64,000 nucleotides of DNA from an uncultured Sphingomonadaceae bacterium (GTDB lineage Bacteria > Pseudomonadota > Alphaproteobacteria > Sphingomonadales > Sphingomonadaceae). Location of the stretch: positions 1 to 64,000 of the forward strand of contig CAJXSN010000006.1 in assembly GCA_913060895.1 (NCBI GenBank), in the 5' to 3' direction. Each line of letters opens with the position of its first letter. Position 1 is the stretch's first letter. Position numbers and translations under genes: made by a program. The notes beneath the pieces are model-generated. The model saw nothing but the letters and a program-made list of their open reading frames with translations, did no database searches and was not told where the DNA came from. Shown one piece after another: positions 43,267-52,537 of this stretch.

Positions 43267-45174
43267 ATGCATCGCCCGATCCTCGCCGTCCTTCTTGCGA
43301 CCACAACCGCCGCGTGCGCCACGACGTCCGTGATGGAGACACCGCCCATCGCCCAGCCCGCGCAAACCGAACGCATGGTGTCGCCGATACTGACTTCGCC
43401 GGAAGCGGTCGACACGCAGACCTTTGCACAGCCGCAGGTGGCCCGCGTGACTCATGTCGATCTCGACCTCGCGCTCGATTTCGTGGGCAAGAGTATGGGC
43501 GGGACGGCGGTACTGAACGTACTGGCGCAGGACGATGCCGATAACATCGTGCTCGACAGCAACGGATTGCGGATCGACCGGGTGACGGACGCTGCAGGCA
43601 ATGCGCTGCAATACACTCTCGGCGAAACTGTCGAAGGGAAGGGTGCGCCGCTGACGATCATGATGGGCAATGCCAGAAAGATCAGGATCGCCTATCGCGC
43701 CGCACCCGATGCCGACGCGCTGCAATGGCTTTCGCCGGAACAGACGGCGGGCGGCGTACATCCCTACCTCTTCAGCCAGGGACAGGCGACGCTCAACCGC
43801 ACATGGATACCCACGCAGGATAGCCCCGGCATCCGCCAGACATGGCAGGCCCGTATCACTGCGCCAAAACCGCTGGATGTCGTGATGAGCGGCGTGCGAC
43901 AGGGGGAACCGGTGGACACGGGCGACGGACGCCGCGCCTTTACATTTGTTATGGACAAACCGGTGCCGCCCTATCTGATCGCGATTGCAGCAGGCGACAT
44001 CGATTTCGCAGCGACCGGTCCGCGCACCGGCGTCTGGGCGGAACCCTCCGTACTGGCGCGCGCTGCGAAGGAAGTCGGCGATACCGAAGCGATGGTGGAG
44101 GCAGCCGAGGCGCTTTACGGACCGTATCGCTGGGGCCGCTACGACATGATCGTTCTGCCGCCCGCCTTCCCTTATGGCGGAATGGAAAACCCGGTAATGA
44201 CCTTTCTGACCCCCACTTTCATTGCAGGCGACCGGTCGAACAACGGCCTTGTCGCGCATGAACTGGCGCACAGCTGGTCGGGCAATCTCGTTACGAATGC
44301 GGTGTGGGGTGACAGTTGGCTGAACGAAGGTGTCACCACCTATTTTGAGAATCGGATCGTGGAGGAAGTTTACGGCAAGAAACGGGCAAGCCAGGAAGCC
44401 GCACTGATGTTTGCCAATATCGAGGAAACCCTTGCCGAGGTGGGCACGCATGCGCCGGGCACTGCGCTCAGTACAGATGGTGAATACGAACTGGGCAGCG
44501 CAATCGCCTATGACAAGGGCGCGTTTTTCCTGATGACGGTGGAAAGCATAGTGGGGCGCGAGCGGTTCGATGGCTGGCTGCGCCAGTGGTTCGACAACCA
44601 CGCCTTCCAGCCTGCGACCAGCGAACTGTTCTACGAAGATATGATGGCAAATCTGGTGCGCAGCGATGCAGAGGCAAAAAGCCTGAGTTTGCGCGAGTGG
44701 ATCTTCGAACCGGGGCTGCCGTCAAATGTCGCTGCACCTGATCCCGCCGCCTTTGCCGAAGTCGATAGAGCGGTGGGCATCTATGCAAAATCCGGCACCA
44801 TTCCAGCTGCGTGGGCCGGCTGGTCCAGTGCCGAGCGTCAGCGCTTCCTCGATAACATCCCCAAGGAGCGGACGGCGGCCCAGCTTGCCACGCTGGACGA
44901 TGCACTTGGACTGTCAGGCAGCGGGAATAACGAGGAACTGTTTCTCTGGCTCGAACTTGCACTGGCCAATCGCTACGATCCGGCGGTGCCGCAGGCAGAA
45001 AGCTTTCTTGCCACGGTCGGCAGGGCAAAATTCGTTCGTCCGTTGTTCGAAACGCTGTGGGAACAGGGCGACTGGGGCCGCCCGATTGCGACCAGCATCT
45101 ATGCCACCACCCGCGGCAGTTACCATTCCGTGACCCGCCGCGGAGTGGACCGGGTGATGGACGAAAGCGAGTAA
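43267..45174 (+). CDS. M1 family zinc metallopeptidase, lipoprotein
   Basis: 635 aa. Lipobox TTTAAC (Cys17), then the M1 fold: substrate motif YGGMENPVMTF and zinc site VAHELAHSW (His331, Glu332, His335) with Glu354 in WLNEGVTTYFENR. C-terminal leukotriene A4 hydrolase-like helical domain. Expected to trim N-terminal residues of peptides in the periplasm. TTTTTCC precedes the ATG, with no strong ribosome site. Confidence 0.93.
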   Translation: MHRPILAVLLATTTAACATTSVMETPPIAQPAQTERMVSPILTSPEAVDTQTFAQPQVARVTHVDLDLALDFVGKSMGGTAVLNVLAQDDADNIVLDSNGLRIDRVTDAAGNALQYTLGETVEGKGAPLTIMMGNARKIRIAYRAAPDADALQWLSPEQTAGGVHPYLFSQGQATLNRTWIPTQDSPGIRQTWQARITAPKPLDVVMSGVRQGEPVDTGDGRRAFTFVMDKPVPPYLIAIAAGDIDFAATGPRTGVWAEPSVLARAAKEVGDTEAMVEAAEALYGPYRWGRYDMIVLPPAFPYGGMENPVMTFLTPTFIAGDRSNNGLVAHELAHSWSGNLVTNAVWGDSWLNEGVTTYFENRIVEEVYGKKRASQEAALMFANIEETLAEVGTHAPGTALSTDGEYELGSAIAYDKGAFFLMTVESIVGRERFDGWLRQWFDNHAFQPATSELFYEDMMANLVRSDAEAKSLSLREWIFEPGLPSNVAAPDPAAFAEVDRAVGIYAKSGTIPAAWAGWSSAERQRFLDNIPKERTAAQLATLDDALGLSGSGNNEELFLWLELALANRYDPAVPQAESFLATVGRAKFVRPLFETLWEQGDWGRPIATSIYATTRGSYHSVTRRGVDRVMDESE

Positions 45175-45201
45175 GGGTGGGGACCTCGAAAGGGCCTGCC
45201 C

Positions 45202-46812
45202 TTACTGGCCCCACCCTTCCTTGCGCACCCGGTATTCCCCGTAGGCAATCAGGCAGCGCATGAAGCGTTTGTGAAACTGCACAGGGTTGTCCACACGGTT
45301 GTCCACATCGCGCCATTGCCGGCAGGTCAGGCTGTCGGGCGCACCGCCATTCTCCGGGTTGGGCAGGGTATGGGTGAATTGCGCGACGTCAGCGCCGATC
45401 CGCATGAAGTGAAGGCAGCCAGCCTCGTCGCAGGTGGATTGGCCCACTTCCTGTGCAGAGAAGCGGTACACCTGATTGACCAACACCTTCTCTGATCCCA
45501 GCGCCAGCTCCAGAATATTCCATTTCCGGTGTTTGCCCTGATTCCCGCCATCAGGGGGGAAGGCCTGACACATCGCCGGATTTTCCTTGGGGCATTTGGG
45601 CGGGGGCATGTCCAGCGTGCCGTTGACCACAGCGTAAATGGTTGGAGGCGGCGCGATCAGACCCTGTCCGCTCAACGCCGCGCGTTTGCGGCGCACCTCC
45701 ATCATGGGTGCGGAGAACATTCCGAACCGGCTGCCGCCGTCGATATACATCGCATTGTCGATGAATACCGGCGGTGCTGCCATCGGGGTGGAGGAGGAAG
45801 CGATTATCGCCTCGACATAACAATCTTTCCAGCGAGCCTTCCCGGCAGGATCGACGGTGTCGGAATACCGCGTCGCCATATGGCCCAGATCGAACGCCAC
45901 GCCTTCGCCCGTATCGACATTCGTCGCGCCGACATACAGGCGGCGCTTTGCACGGTGCCCCGCTGCAATCCGCTCCATCATCGCATCGTCAAGGAAATGC
46001 TTCAGCCGATCGCGGAGCGGGACCAGATCGGCGAAGGAGCCGCGCCGCAGCAGAGTCGGGAAATTACGCGCCGTTATACTGCCGCCGGTGGGTCTGACGT
46101 AAGGCGTCAGAAGCTGTGTTTCCTTGTCGATTGTATAACCCAGCCGCGCGCCTTCCTTGCTTCCTGCGAAGGCGAAGCTGGCCAGAATAGCTCCGGTACT
46201 GACCCCGGTGACTGTCCGGAATTCAGGCAGCGGGCCGTTCCAGCCAGACAGGATGCCTGCACCGAATGAGCCGTTCTCGCTCCCGCCCGAAAGCGCCAGA
46301 AGGATGTCGGGCGTATGCTGCACAGGAGGCAGTGGAACCGGTGGCGGTGACGGTAGCAGTGACGGTAGCGGGGGAAGGGACGCCCCCGTGACGCTGCGGG
46401 GAGGGGGAGGCAGAGGAGCGGGCGGCGGCGGAGCCCTGACAGGCGCCGTCAGGCTATCTTCGATCATCTGTGCCAGTGGGGAAGCAGGTTCAGAGGGCTG
46501 GGCAGATGAAGGCATGGTGCGCGCTGATCGCTCGTCCGACCCTGCTGCAATGGTGGGGGCCGGAATAGGCGCAGGTGGAGGAATTTCCAACGGGACTGGA
46601 GCCGGAGGAGCGGATACAGAAGAAGGTGGAGGCATAGCTGCTGCCACAGCGGGCAAGCCGGGGTCAGGCGCCCGGGTTACCAGTTCCACCGTTTCAAAGC
46701 CGCAAAAAGCCCCCGGCTCCGTCAGCTGGGCAGTCTGGCTGCATGCGCCAAGGCCCAGCCCCGCGATAATGACCGCGGCGATAGGGCGGTGTATTACTCG
46801 AAATGATTGCAT
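45202..46812 (-). CDS. patatin-like phospholipase, lipoprotein
   Basis: 536 aa. Lipobox GLGAC (Cys24), a ~140-residue Pro-rich stretch (~50-165), then the patatin domain: oxyanion region LALSGGSENGSFGAG, nucleophile GVSTG (Ser205), and the dyad Asp in YIDGGSRFG. Probable envelope phospholipase/acyl hydrolase. The long Pro linker is unusual and would place the enzyme far from its lipid anchor. Divergent from rel. Confidence 0.9.
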   Translation of the reverse strand: MQSFRVIHRPIAAVIIAGLGLGACSQTAQLTEPGAFCGFETVELVTRAPDPGLPAVAAAMPPPSSVSAPPAPVPLEIPPPAPIPAPTIAAGSDERSARTMPSSAQPSEPASPLAQMIEDSLTAPVRAPPPPAPLPPPPRSVTGASLPPLPSLLPSPPPVPLPPVQHTPDILLALSGGSENGSFGAGILSGWNGPLPEFRTVTGVSTGAILASFAFAGSKEGARLGYTIDKETQLLTPYVRPTGGSITARNFPTLLRRGSFADLVPLRDRLKHFLDDAMMERIAAGHRAKRRLYVGATNVDTGEGVAFDLGHMATRYSDTVDPAGKARWKDCYVEAIIASSSTPMAAPPVFIDNAMYIDGGSRFGMFSAPMMEVRRKRAALSGQGLIAPPPTIYAVVNGTLDMPPPKCPKENPAMCQAFPPDGGNQGKHRKWNILELALGSEKVLVNQVYRFSAQEVGQSTCDEAGCLHFMRIGADVAQFTHTLPNPENGGAPDSLTCRQWRDVDNRVDNPVQFHKRFMRCLIAYGEYRVRKEGWGQ

Positions 46813-46943
46813 CGACCTTATCCCTCAAATGGCTAGATCGACCCGTTTTTCTTTCTCCACTACGCATTTTCGTCCTGAAGACAAACCGCGCCTGTGCTTT
46901 TTGCATTGCAAATTGTCACCATCAGGCCACATCATCACCCCCT

Positions 46944-49037
46944 ATGCTGCGCCAGTACGAACTTGTGGAACGGGTCAAGGAATACGACCCGGACGCCGAC
47001 GAGGCGATGCTGAACCGCGCCTATGTCTATACCGTCCAGAAACACGGCACCCAGAAACGGGCCAGCGGAGACCCCTATTTCAGCCATCCGGTAGAAGTCG
47101 CCGGATTGATGACCGACCTGAAACTGGATCAGGCAACTGTGATGACAGCGCTGCTGCATGATACGGTCGAAGATACGCTGGCGACGATCGACGATATCGA
47201 GGAAAACTTTGGCGCGGACGTCGCACGGCTGGTCGACGGGGTGACCAAGCTCAGCAAGATCGAGCAGATGCCGGAGAACGAGCGCGCGGCGGAAAACCTG
47301 CGCAAGTTCCTGCTGGCTATGAGTGAGGATATCCGCGTCCTGCTGGTGAAGCTGGGGGACCGGCTGCACAATATGCGAACCCTGCATTTCATCAAGAAGG
47401 AAGAGAAGCGCCAGCGCATCGCGCGCGAAACACTGGATATATACGCGCCGCTGGCAGAGCGCATCGGAATGTACGAATATATGCGCGAGATGCAGGCACT
47501 GGCGTTCCGGCATCTGGAGCCGGAAGCCCACAAGACGATTACCGGGCGCCTTGACCAGATCCGTAAGGAGGACGGGGCGCAGGTCGATGCGATTGCGCTG
47601 GAGATCAAACAGTCGCTGGCCGAGGCAGGCTTGCAGGTGGAGGTGCACGGGCGCGAGAAGCAGCCCTATTCCATCTGGCGCAAGATGGCCGAACGGCACG
47701 TCCATTTCGATGCCATCACCGATATTTTCGCATTCCGCGTGCTGACCGAGAGCCAGGAGGATTGCTACCGCGCGATGGGCATCCTCCATACGACTTGGCA
47801 ATTCATTCCCGGGCGGTTCAAGGATTACATCTCGACGCCCAAGAACAATGGCTACAAGTCGCTCCACACCTCCCTGATTTTCGACAAGTCCATGCGGGTG
47901 GAGGTGCAGATACGCAGTCACGATATGCATCGTACCAACGGCTTCGGGCTGGCTGCGCACTGGGCTTACAAACAGGCGGACGAACAGGACGGGCAGGTCG
48001 CGTGGCTGCGTGACCTTATCGAGATCGTGGATGCCAGCCACGATGCAGAGGAGCTGTTGGAGCATACAAGGCTGGCGATCTATCAGGATCGCATCTTCGC
48101 CTTCACCCCCAAGGGTGCGCTGTTCCAGCTGCCCAAGGGCGCGACGCCGGTAGATTTCGCTTTCGCCGTCCACACCGATCTGGGCGCGCAGACCGTTGGC
48201 GCAAAAATCAACGGGCGGCATATGCCGCTGCGCACGGTGCTCAGCAATGGCGACGTTGTGGAGATCGTGAAGGCGGATACGGCAGAGCCGCAGATGGCAT
48301 GGCTGGGCTATGTCGTTACGGGCAAGGCGCGGGCTGCCATCCGCCGCTCCGTGCGGCTGAAAGAACGCGAGGAAATCGCCACCCTTGGCCGTAAGCTGTT
48401 CGAGGATATTGCGGACCAGGTGCCCGCGAAGATCGGCAAGAAAGCCATCCGTGCCGCCGTAAACCGTTTGGATATGGAGGACGAGGACGATCTGATGCAT
48501 GCCATCGGTGCTACCAAGATCGACGACCGGGCGGTGATGGAAGCTCTGGTGCCCGGCTGCACCGACGGGCTGGAAAAGGGCGATGGCGACTGGGCTCGCC
48601 GCGATCGGGCCATATCCATCCGCGGGCTGACACCGGGTGTCGGGTTTGAGCTGGCCGAGTGCTGCCACCCAGTACCGGGCGACCGCATCGTGGGCCTGCG
48701 CCGACCTGCTGACAGCGTGCAGGTCCATGCGATCGACTGCCTGACGCTGGCCAGCGGGATCGATACCGACTGGCTGGATTTGCAATGGGCGAAGGACAGC
48801 GAAGGTGCATATGGCCTTCTGCGCGTGACGCTGTACGACCGGATGGGAACGCTGGCCGAAATGGCGGGCATTTTCGCCAAGAACCACGTCAATGTCCGCA
48901 GCCTGCAACAGACTCAACTGGACCATCCTTTCACCAGCTACGAAATCGAACTGGAAGTGCAGAATCTGGCACATCTGACCCGGATATTAAGTGCGCTACG
49001 GGCAAGCGATGCGGTGGCGCAGGCGGACAGGGGGTAG
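46944..49037 (+). CDS. rel: bifunctional (p)ppGpp synthetase/hydrolase
   Basis: 697 aa from ATG 46944 (MLRQYELVERVKEY). HD hydrolase domain with YFSHPVEVA and ALLHDTVEDT; synthetase domain with GRFKDYISTPKNNGYKSLHT; then TGS (IFAFTPKGALFQLPKG), helical, zinc-finger-like (ECCHPVPGD) and C-terminal ACT (VTLYDRMGTLAEMAGIFAK). Both catalytic centres look intact, so one Rel enzyme controls the stringent response. The frame to 46803 has no homology. Confidence 0.97.
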   Translation: MLRQYELVERVKEYDPDADEAMLNRAYVYTVQKHGTQKRASGDPYFSHPVEVAGLMTDLKLDQATVMTALLHDTVEDTLATIDDIEENFGADVARLVDGVTKLSKIEQMPENERAAENLRKFLLAMSEDIRVLLVKLGDRLHNMRTLHFIKKEEKRQRIARETLDIYAPLAERIGMYEYMREMQALAFRHLEPEAHKTITGRLDQIRKEDGAQVDAIALEIKQSLAEAGLQVEVHGREKQPYSIWRKMAERHVHFDAITDIFAFRVLTESQEDCYRAMGILHTTWQFIPGRFKDYISTPKNNGYKSLHTSLIFDKSMRVEVQIRSHDMHRTNGFGLAAHWAYKQADEQDGQVAWLRDLIEIVDASHDAEELLEHTRLAIYQDRIFAFTPKGALFQLPKGATPVDFAFAVHTDLGAQTVGAKINGRHMPLRTVLSNGDVVEIVKADTAEPQMAWLGYVVTGKARAAIRRSVRLKEREEIATLGRKLFEDIADQVPAKIGKKAIRAAVNRLDMEDEDDLMHAIGATKIDDRAVMEALVPGCTDGLEKGDGDWARRDRAISIRGLTPGVGFELAECCHPVPGDRIVGLRRPADSVQVHAIDCLTLASGIDTDWLDLQWAKDSEGAYGLLRVTLYDRMGTLAEMAGIFAKNHVNVRSLQQTQLDHPFTSYEIELEVQNLAHLTRILSALRASDAVAQADRG

Positions 49038-49135
49038 GATGTTAGAGGTGTTAGAAATTTCGCCGCTGGCGGAGGGCGGGTGTTTTTGTTTGGACCCTGC
49101 GACCGCCGGCGCTTGAGGCAAAAGAATCAAACCCG

Positions 49136-49513
49136 GTGACTATCCTCGCCATCGACCACATTCAGCTCGCCATCCCCGCCGGGGAGGAAGATCGTGCTCG
49201 GGCGTTCTACTGCGACTTGCTCGGCTTTACCGAGGTAGCCAAGCCCGCCAACCTGTCACCCAGCGGCTGCTGGTTCGAAAGCGGACAGGTGGCCTTGCAT
49301 GTCGGCATCGACCCCAACTTTCGCCCAGCGACGAAGGCCCACCCTGCCTTCCGGGTCGACGACCTCGCTTCCTTACGCAAGCGCCTGAAGCAAGCAGGCC
49401 ACGAAACGAAAGACGATACTCCGATCGAGAGCTATGATCGCTTTTTCACCAGCGATCCTTTCGGAAACCGGGTGGAATTGATGCAGAAGATTCAAGGTTT
49501 AGTATCGCGTTGA
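49136..49513 (+). CDS. VOC superfamily (glyoxalase-like) protein
   Basis: 125 aa from GTG 49136. Two beta-alpha-beta-beta-beta modules: ILAIDHIQLAIPAGEEDRA and a later DPFGNRVELMQKI. His8, a mid Glu/His (VALHVGID) and the terminal Glu (RVELM) could form the metal site. Members include glyoxalases, dioxygenases and resistance proteins; the role is not assignable. No ribosome site is obvious at the GTG. Confidence 0.85.
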   Translation: MTILAIDHIQLAIPAGEEDRARAFYCDLLGFTEVAKPANLSPSGCWFESGQVALHVGIDPNFRPATKAHPAFRVDDLASLRKRLKQAGHETKDDTPIESYDRFFTSDPFGNRVELMQKIQGLVSR

Positions 49514-49545
49514 TTGCACCTCAGCACGTTTGCAGGCGGTATGTG

Positions 49546-49605
49546 ACTGCACTTCGCACGCAAAAGCAGCCAGCCCGCTAGCGACCCAGTTGCGGACGCT
49601 CAGTG
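49546..49605. repeat. short dispersed intergenic repeat, copy 1
   Basis: Shares the core AAAAGCAGCCAG-C/T-CCGC with copy 2 at 50841, plus a GGAC-x-x-TCA end and a preceding CTTTGC/CTTCGC-like half. AAAGC and GCTTT-like halves could form a hairpin. Two copies flank the small unknown genes at 49753-50690. Confidence 0.5.
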
Positions 49606-49752
49606 TTAGGTTGACAACGCCCTAAAGCTGCCGTCCAGACAGGTTCATCTACTCCTAATTGAAAAATCTGGAAATCAACGGATAAAAGAACGAAAGCTTT
49701 CAGACGCTACCCTAGATATAATGCGCAAAATTTTATTAGGCAGGTGAAGTCA

Positions 49753-50007
49753 ATGCAATTGGTTCTGTTCGCGTTTGCCATATTGAGCGGCTCTTTGTCA
49801 TTGAACGCGTCAAACAAAGACGAGAACACTGATGCGCCAATCGCCAACGAAGAGTTGCGATTGGCGCAACTTATTGAGTGCGCAATATTAGCCGGCCGAC
49901 TTGAAGCCGACGCCGCACATCTCAATGAGCGCCTGTCCGAAGACGAACGGCGTGATGCACAAAGCCAATTTTCTATGATTCTGATAAGAGCGGACCGGTG
50001 CGAATAG
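49753..50007 (+). CDS. small exported hypothetical protein
   Basis: 84 aa from ATG 49753 (MQLVLFAFAILSGSLSLNAS), chosen over GTG 49744 because AGGTGA lies just upstream. A signal peptide of ~20 residues is followed by a charged, helical, Glu/Asp/Arg-rich mature part with two cysteines (IECAILAGR, RADRCE). Secreted or periplasmic. No family recognised. Base use is more AT-rich than nearby core genes, in a region bounded by dispersed repeats; recent gain is possible. Confidence 0.55.
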   Translation: MQLVLFAFAILSGSLSLNASNKDENTDAPIANEELRLAQLIECAILAGRLEADAAHLNERLSEDERRDAQSQFSMILIRADRCE

Positions 50008-50040
50008 GCGACGAATTTTGTGCGCAATCGAAAGAAGATT

Positions 50041-50514
50041 ATGGCAGGCAGCATCGACCGCCTGTTGTTTGTCAAGTTGTTGGAGAAAGACCGATCATGT
50101 GATATCGGGCTTGCGTCCATCATGGTCGACCGTTGGAATGATCCCTATTTCAACTTGGCTGACCGGATTGCCCTGCGACATAAGGCTGCTGCGCATCTCG
50201 ACGCTGCTGAAGTTTCCGGCGCCAAAGCGATCATGAACGACGCTGAAGATGAGTTGCTCGATATGAGCGCGATGAGCACACTGTGGAGATCAAGGATTAG
50301 AGCTCTAGGTGTGTATCCAGAATCCGCTAAGCGGGATAGCTATCTTGAGGAAGTCGGCGGCAAGATGTTGGCGGAACGATTGATCGTTGGTACGCCAGTA
50401 GCAAATGGACTGCTGACATACATGGCGAAAAAAATCGCTGCGATCTCGTTGAGTAATTTCTCCGCAATGGTCCAGAAAGTTGCGATAAATCTGTTGCTTG
50501 GTCTAAACCATTAG
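50041..50514 (+). CDS. hypothetical protein, possibly frameshifted
   Basis: 157 aa from ATG 50041 (MAGSIDRLLFVKLLEKD); a GTG at 50020 is in frame. Helical and charged, no signal or membrane segment until a mildly hydrophobic end. No domain recognised. Directly downstream another frame stays open for 77 codons to 50690 with protein-like content, so the gene may be broken near its 3' end. A run of seven A at 50428-50434 is a possible indel site, but a shift there alone meets a stop. Confidence 0.5.
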   Translation: MAGSIDRLLFVKLLEKDRSCDIGLASIMVDRWNDPYFNLADRIALRHKAAAHLDAAEVSGAKAIMNDAEDELLDMSAMSTLWRSRIRALGVYPESAKRDSYLEEVGGKMLAERLIVGTPVANGLLTYMAKKIAAISLSNFSAMVQKVAINLLLGLNH

Positions 50515-50690
50515 AGTTTTCGAAAACAATTTTTAGCGAAACGAATATCGAGCAACCCTTGCTCGTCGATGAGAGCATCCAAAATGCGTTGTCTCAACCG
50601 ACCCCGTGGGCGCGACTGACACATATTGTTCGCTTTGTCGGTGCTGCCAATGAAGCACTTGAATCTTTGCAGTTCGATCATGGCAACTAA
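50457..50690 (+). other. open frame overlapping and extending past the previous gene
   Basis: 77 codons between TAA 50454 and TAA 50688, without a standard early start codon. It reads WSKPLEFSKTIFSETNIEQP, later WARLTHIVRFVGAANEALES. The content is coherent. It could be the true C-terminus of the 50041 gene after a frameshift, or the remnant of another gene. Confidence 0.35.
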
Positions 50691-50840
50691 CGTTGTGGCA
50701 TCAGCGTCAAATCTGCTTTAGTGAATGGTTACATATACAGCGCTTTTAATTACGAACTCTTTTAGTAAGAGCCAGTCTCCAGGTAGTGACTGCAATAACA
50801 ACCGTGACCTGTCGAGCGCGAGACGCGCGTAAAGTCGGCA

Positions 50841-50905
50841 AACGACCGCTTTGCGGCCTAAAAGCAGCCAGTCCGCCTCCCACCCCATAATCGGACATTC
50901 ACTAT
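50841..50905. repeat. short dispersed intergenic repeat, copy 2
   Basis: Core AAAAGCAGCCAGTCCGC aligned with copy 1 at 49546; preceded by ACCGCTTTGCGGCC, which itself is partly palindromic, and followed by TCGGACATTCA. The 78-residue frame on the minus strand here arises from the repeat and is not called. Confidence 0.5.
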
Positions 50906-51323
50906 GGGCGCGCATTCTGCCGAACACGGAAAGGGCGACCTTCACTGAACACACGAGATCATCGGGTGACGACCGGAGCGTGGTTGGCGCGGAGCGTTAC
51001 GGGAGTAGCTTCGTGCGGATTTGGTAAGTTGATGACGGAAACGCCGCCGCACTTTTTAACATTTGTTCGGCGCTGGACCACCGGGCGCCGGCGGTGCGGA
51101 CCGCGCCCTTGTCCCTAACGCGAGGGCACACTCCTGCATTGCTGGCGGGTCGGCTCCCTGCGATCGCCGGTGAATCGCTTGCATGGGGACTAAGGTGGAC
51201 CCCTCTTACAAACGCCGACCGTCAACGCCTTGACGTCAAGCGGAGCGCAAACCGCTACTACACCAGCGGCCTTGATAACCAAATAGGTTTAAAAGGGCGC
51301 GGTGGATTGCCTCTCCGGCAACC
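50906..51323. other. empty intergenic stretch with a 3' hairpin
   Basis: About 400 bases with no convincing frame. GGATTGCC (51304-51311) and GGCAACCC (51317-51324) form a stem just after the cyclophilin stop on the minus strand, a possible terminator. Nothing else recognised. Confidence 0.4.
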
Positions 51324-52274
51324 CTATTTCGTGGCGTTTATACGTCTGACGGGCACTGGAATGTTGCAGATATCCGCGCCGCCCACAGGGGTAATAAAGA
51401 AAGGATCGCGCCGGTTCCCGCGCGCATCGGCGTAACGGGCGAAGGTCTCGCCTCCGGTGTTCAGGTATTCAAAGTCAGGTTGCCCGGCAGCAGGCAGATC
51501 GCTCGCTATGCGGATGCTTTCGATGGGCACGCGCTTGCCCGCATCTTCGTAAAATCCCAGCAACCCCTTGCCGCGCGGCAGGCTGGAGAGATGCTCGATC
51601 CCCCCGATCACCCGCCCGACCAGCGCGATGTTGCGGTCGAGATGGCGCGGCGCGTGGCCGATCACGGTGTAGAGTTCCGCGCCCGAGCCGGTATCGGGCG
51701 AGTAGGAGCGGCCAACGCCGACCATGCCGTAGCAGTGGACGGGCCAACTCTGTGCCTCTGCCCACGAAATGGGCCAACCCTGTTCGAAAAAACTCGTTTC
51801 CGCGTAGGGGTCTTCTTCGATCTCTACTTCGTTCATCGAAAGAGCCAGCCCTAGTGCTTCCGTCATGTATTCGGTTTCCGGCACCTTGTTCAGCCCTATT
51901 GGAAGCGGCTTTGCCGGGCCGTCCGCTTCGGGATTGTCGACATTGGGATCGCCCCATTGCACGACGTAATTGTCCTGCACGCGGTTCACGCTGATGCCGT
52001 CATACCATTGTGCGCGGGCGAGGGTGCGGATGTTCTCCACCCAGCCTTGCGAAAATGGCGCGGGCATCAGCTGGATTACCACCTGCCGGGCCTTGCCTTG
52101 CGCGTCGGGCGCGAGCGTCATCACCAACAGATCTTCCGGAGATATCGCCACCCACTCCGATGCGGCTGCGCTCTCGACGATCTGGTTCGGGGATGGCGCG
52201 CCTTTGGGTTCCTCCTGAGCGGAGACGGGCAGAGTCAGGGCGAAAGCGGCGGTGGCGGCGAGGAGATGTTTCAT
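51324..52274 (-). CDS. periplasmic cyclophilin-type peptidyl-prolyl isomerase
   Basis: 316 aa. Signal peptide (LLAATAAFALTLPVSAQ), an N-terminal domain of ~50 residues, then the cyclophilin core: ARAQWYDGISVNRVQDNYVV then QWGD, the late GRSYSPDTGSGAELYTVIGHA and NIALVGRVIGG. Larger than minimal PpiA because of extra segments. Catalyses proline isomerisation during envelope protein folding. Confidence 0.9.
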   Translation of the reverse strand: MKHLLAATAAFALTLPVSAQEEPKGAPSPNQIVESAAASEWVAISPEDLLVMTLAPDAQGKARQVVIQLMPAPFSQGWVENIRTLARAQWYDGISVNRVQDNYVVQWGDPNVDNPEADGPAKPLPIGLNKVPETEYMTEALGLALSMNEVEIEEDPYAETSFFEQGWPISWAEAQSWPVHCYGMVGVGRSYSPDTGSGAELYTVIGHAPRHLDRNIALVGRVIGGIEHLSSLPRGKGLLGFYEDAGKRVPIESIRIASDLPAAGQPDFEYLNTGGETFARYADARGNRRDPFFITPVGGADICNIPVPVRRINATK

Positions 52275-52537
52275 GAAGAGGGTTCTGCCACGATGGAAGC
52301 CAAGCGCCTAGAGGTGACGTCCTTGTCTCATACTCCCCCATCCCTGGGCGCGTCCTCGGTGCTGTTTTGGCCCGTGCCGGGCCGGACACCTGCGGGGCCT
52401 TGCAAGACCTTCGGGCTTCGAGCCATCCCAAGCTCACTGCAGTGTCGCGGAGCTCGGTCGGCGCCCAGCCGATCGCAAGGGCGTAGCGGAGAAACAGCTC
52501 TGAGGACGAGCGCGCGGATGCGGGTTCGTAAAACATG

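Noticed and set aside
43216-44601. 461-residue frame antisense to the M1 peptidase
   Set aside because: Shadow of the M1 gene, which has complete catalytic motifs; no ribosome site or domain in the antisense frame.
46935-48974. 679-residue open frame antisense to rel
   Set aside because: It lies exactly opposite a well-conserved Rel gene; long antisense frames are expected in GC-rich coding DNA and its content matches no family.
49500-51323. CRISPR array or insertion sequence
   Set aside because: Only two degenerate repeat copies more than 1 kb apart, no regular spacers, no transposase and no clear terminal inverted repeats.
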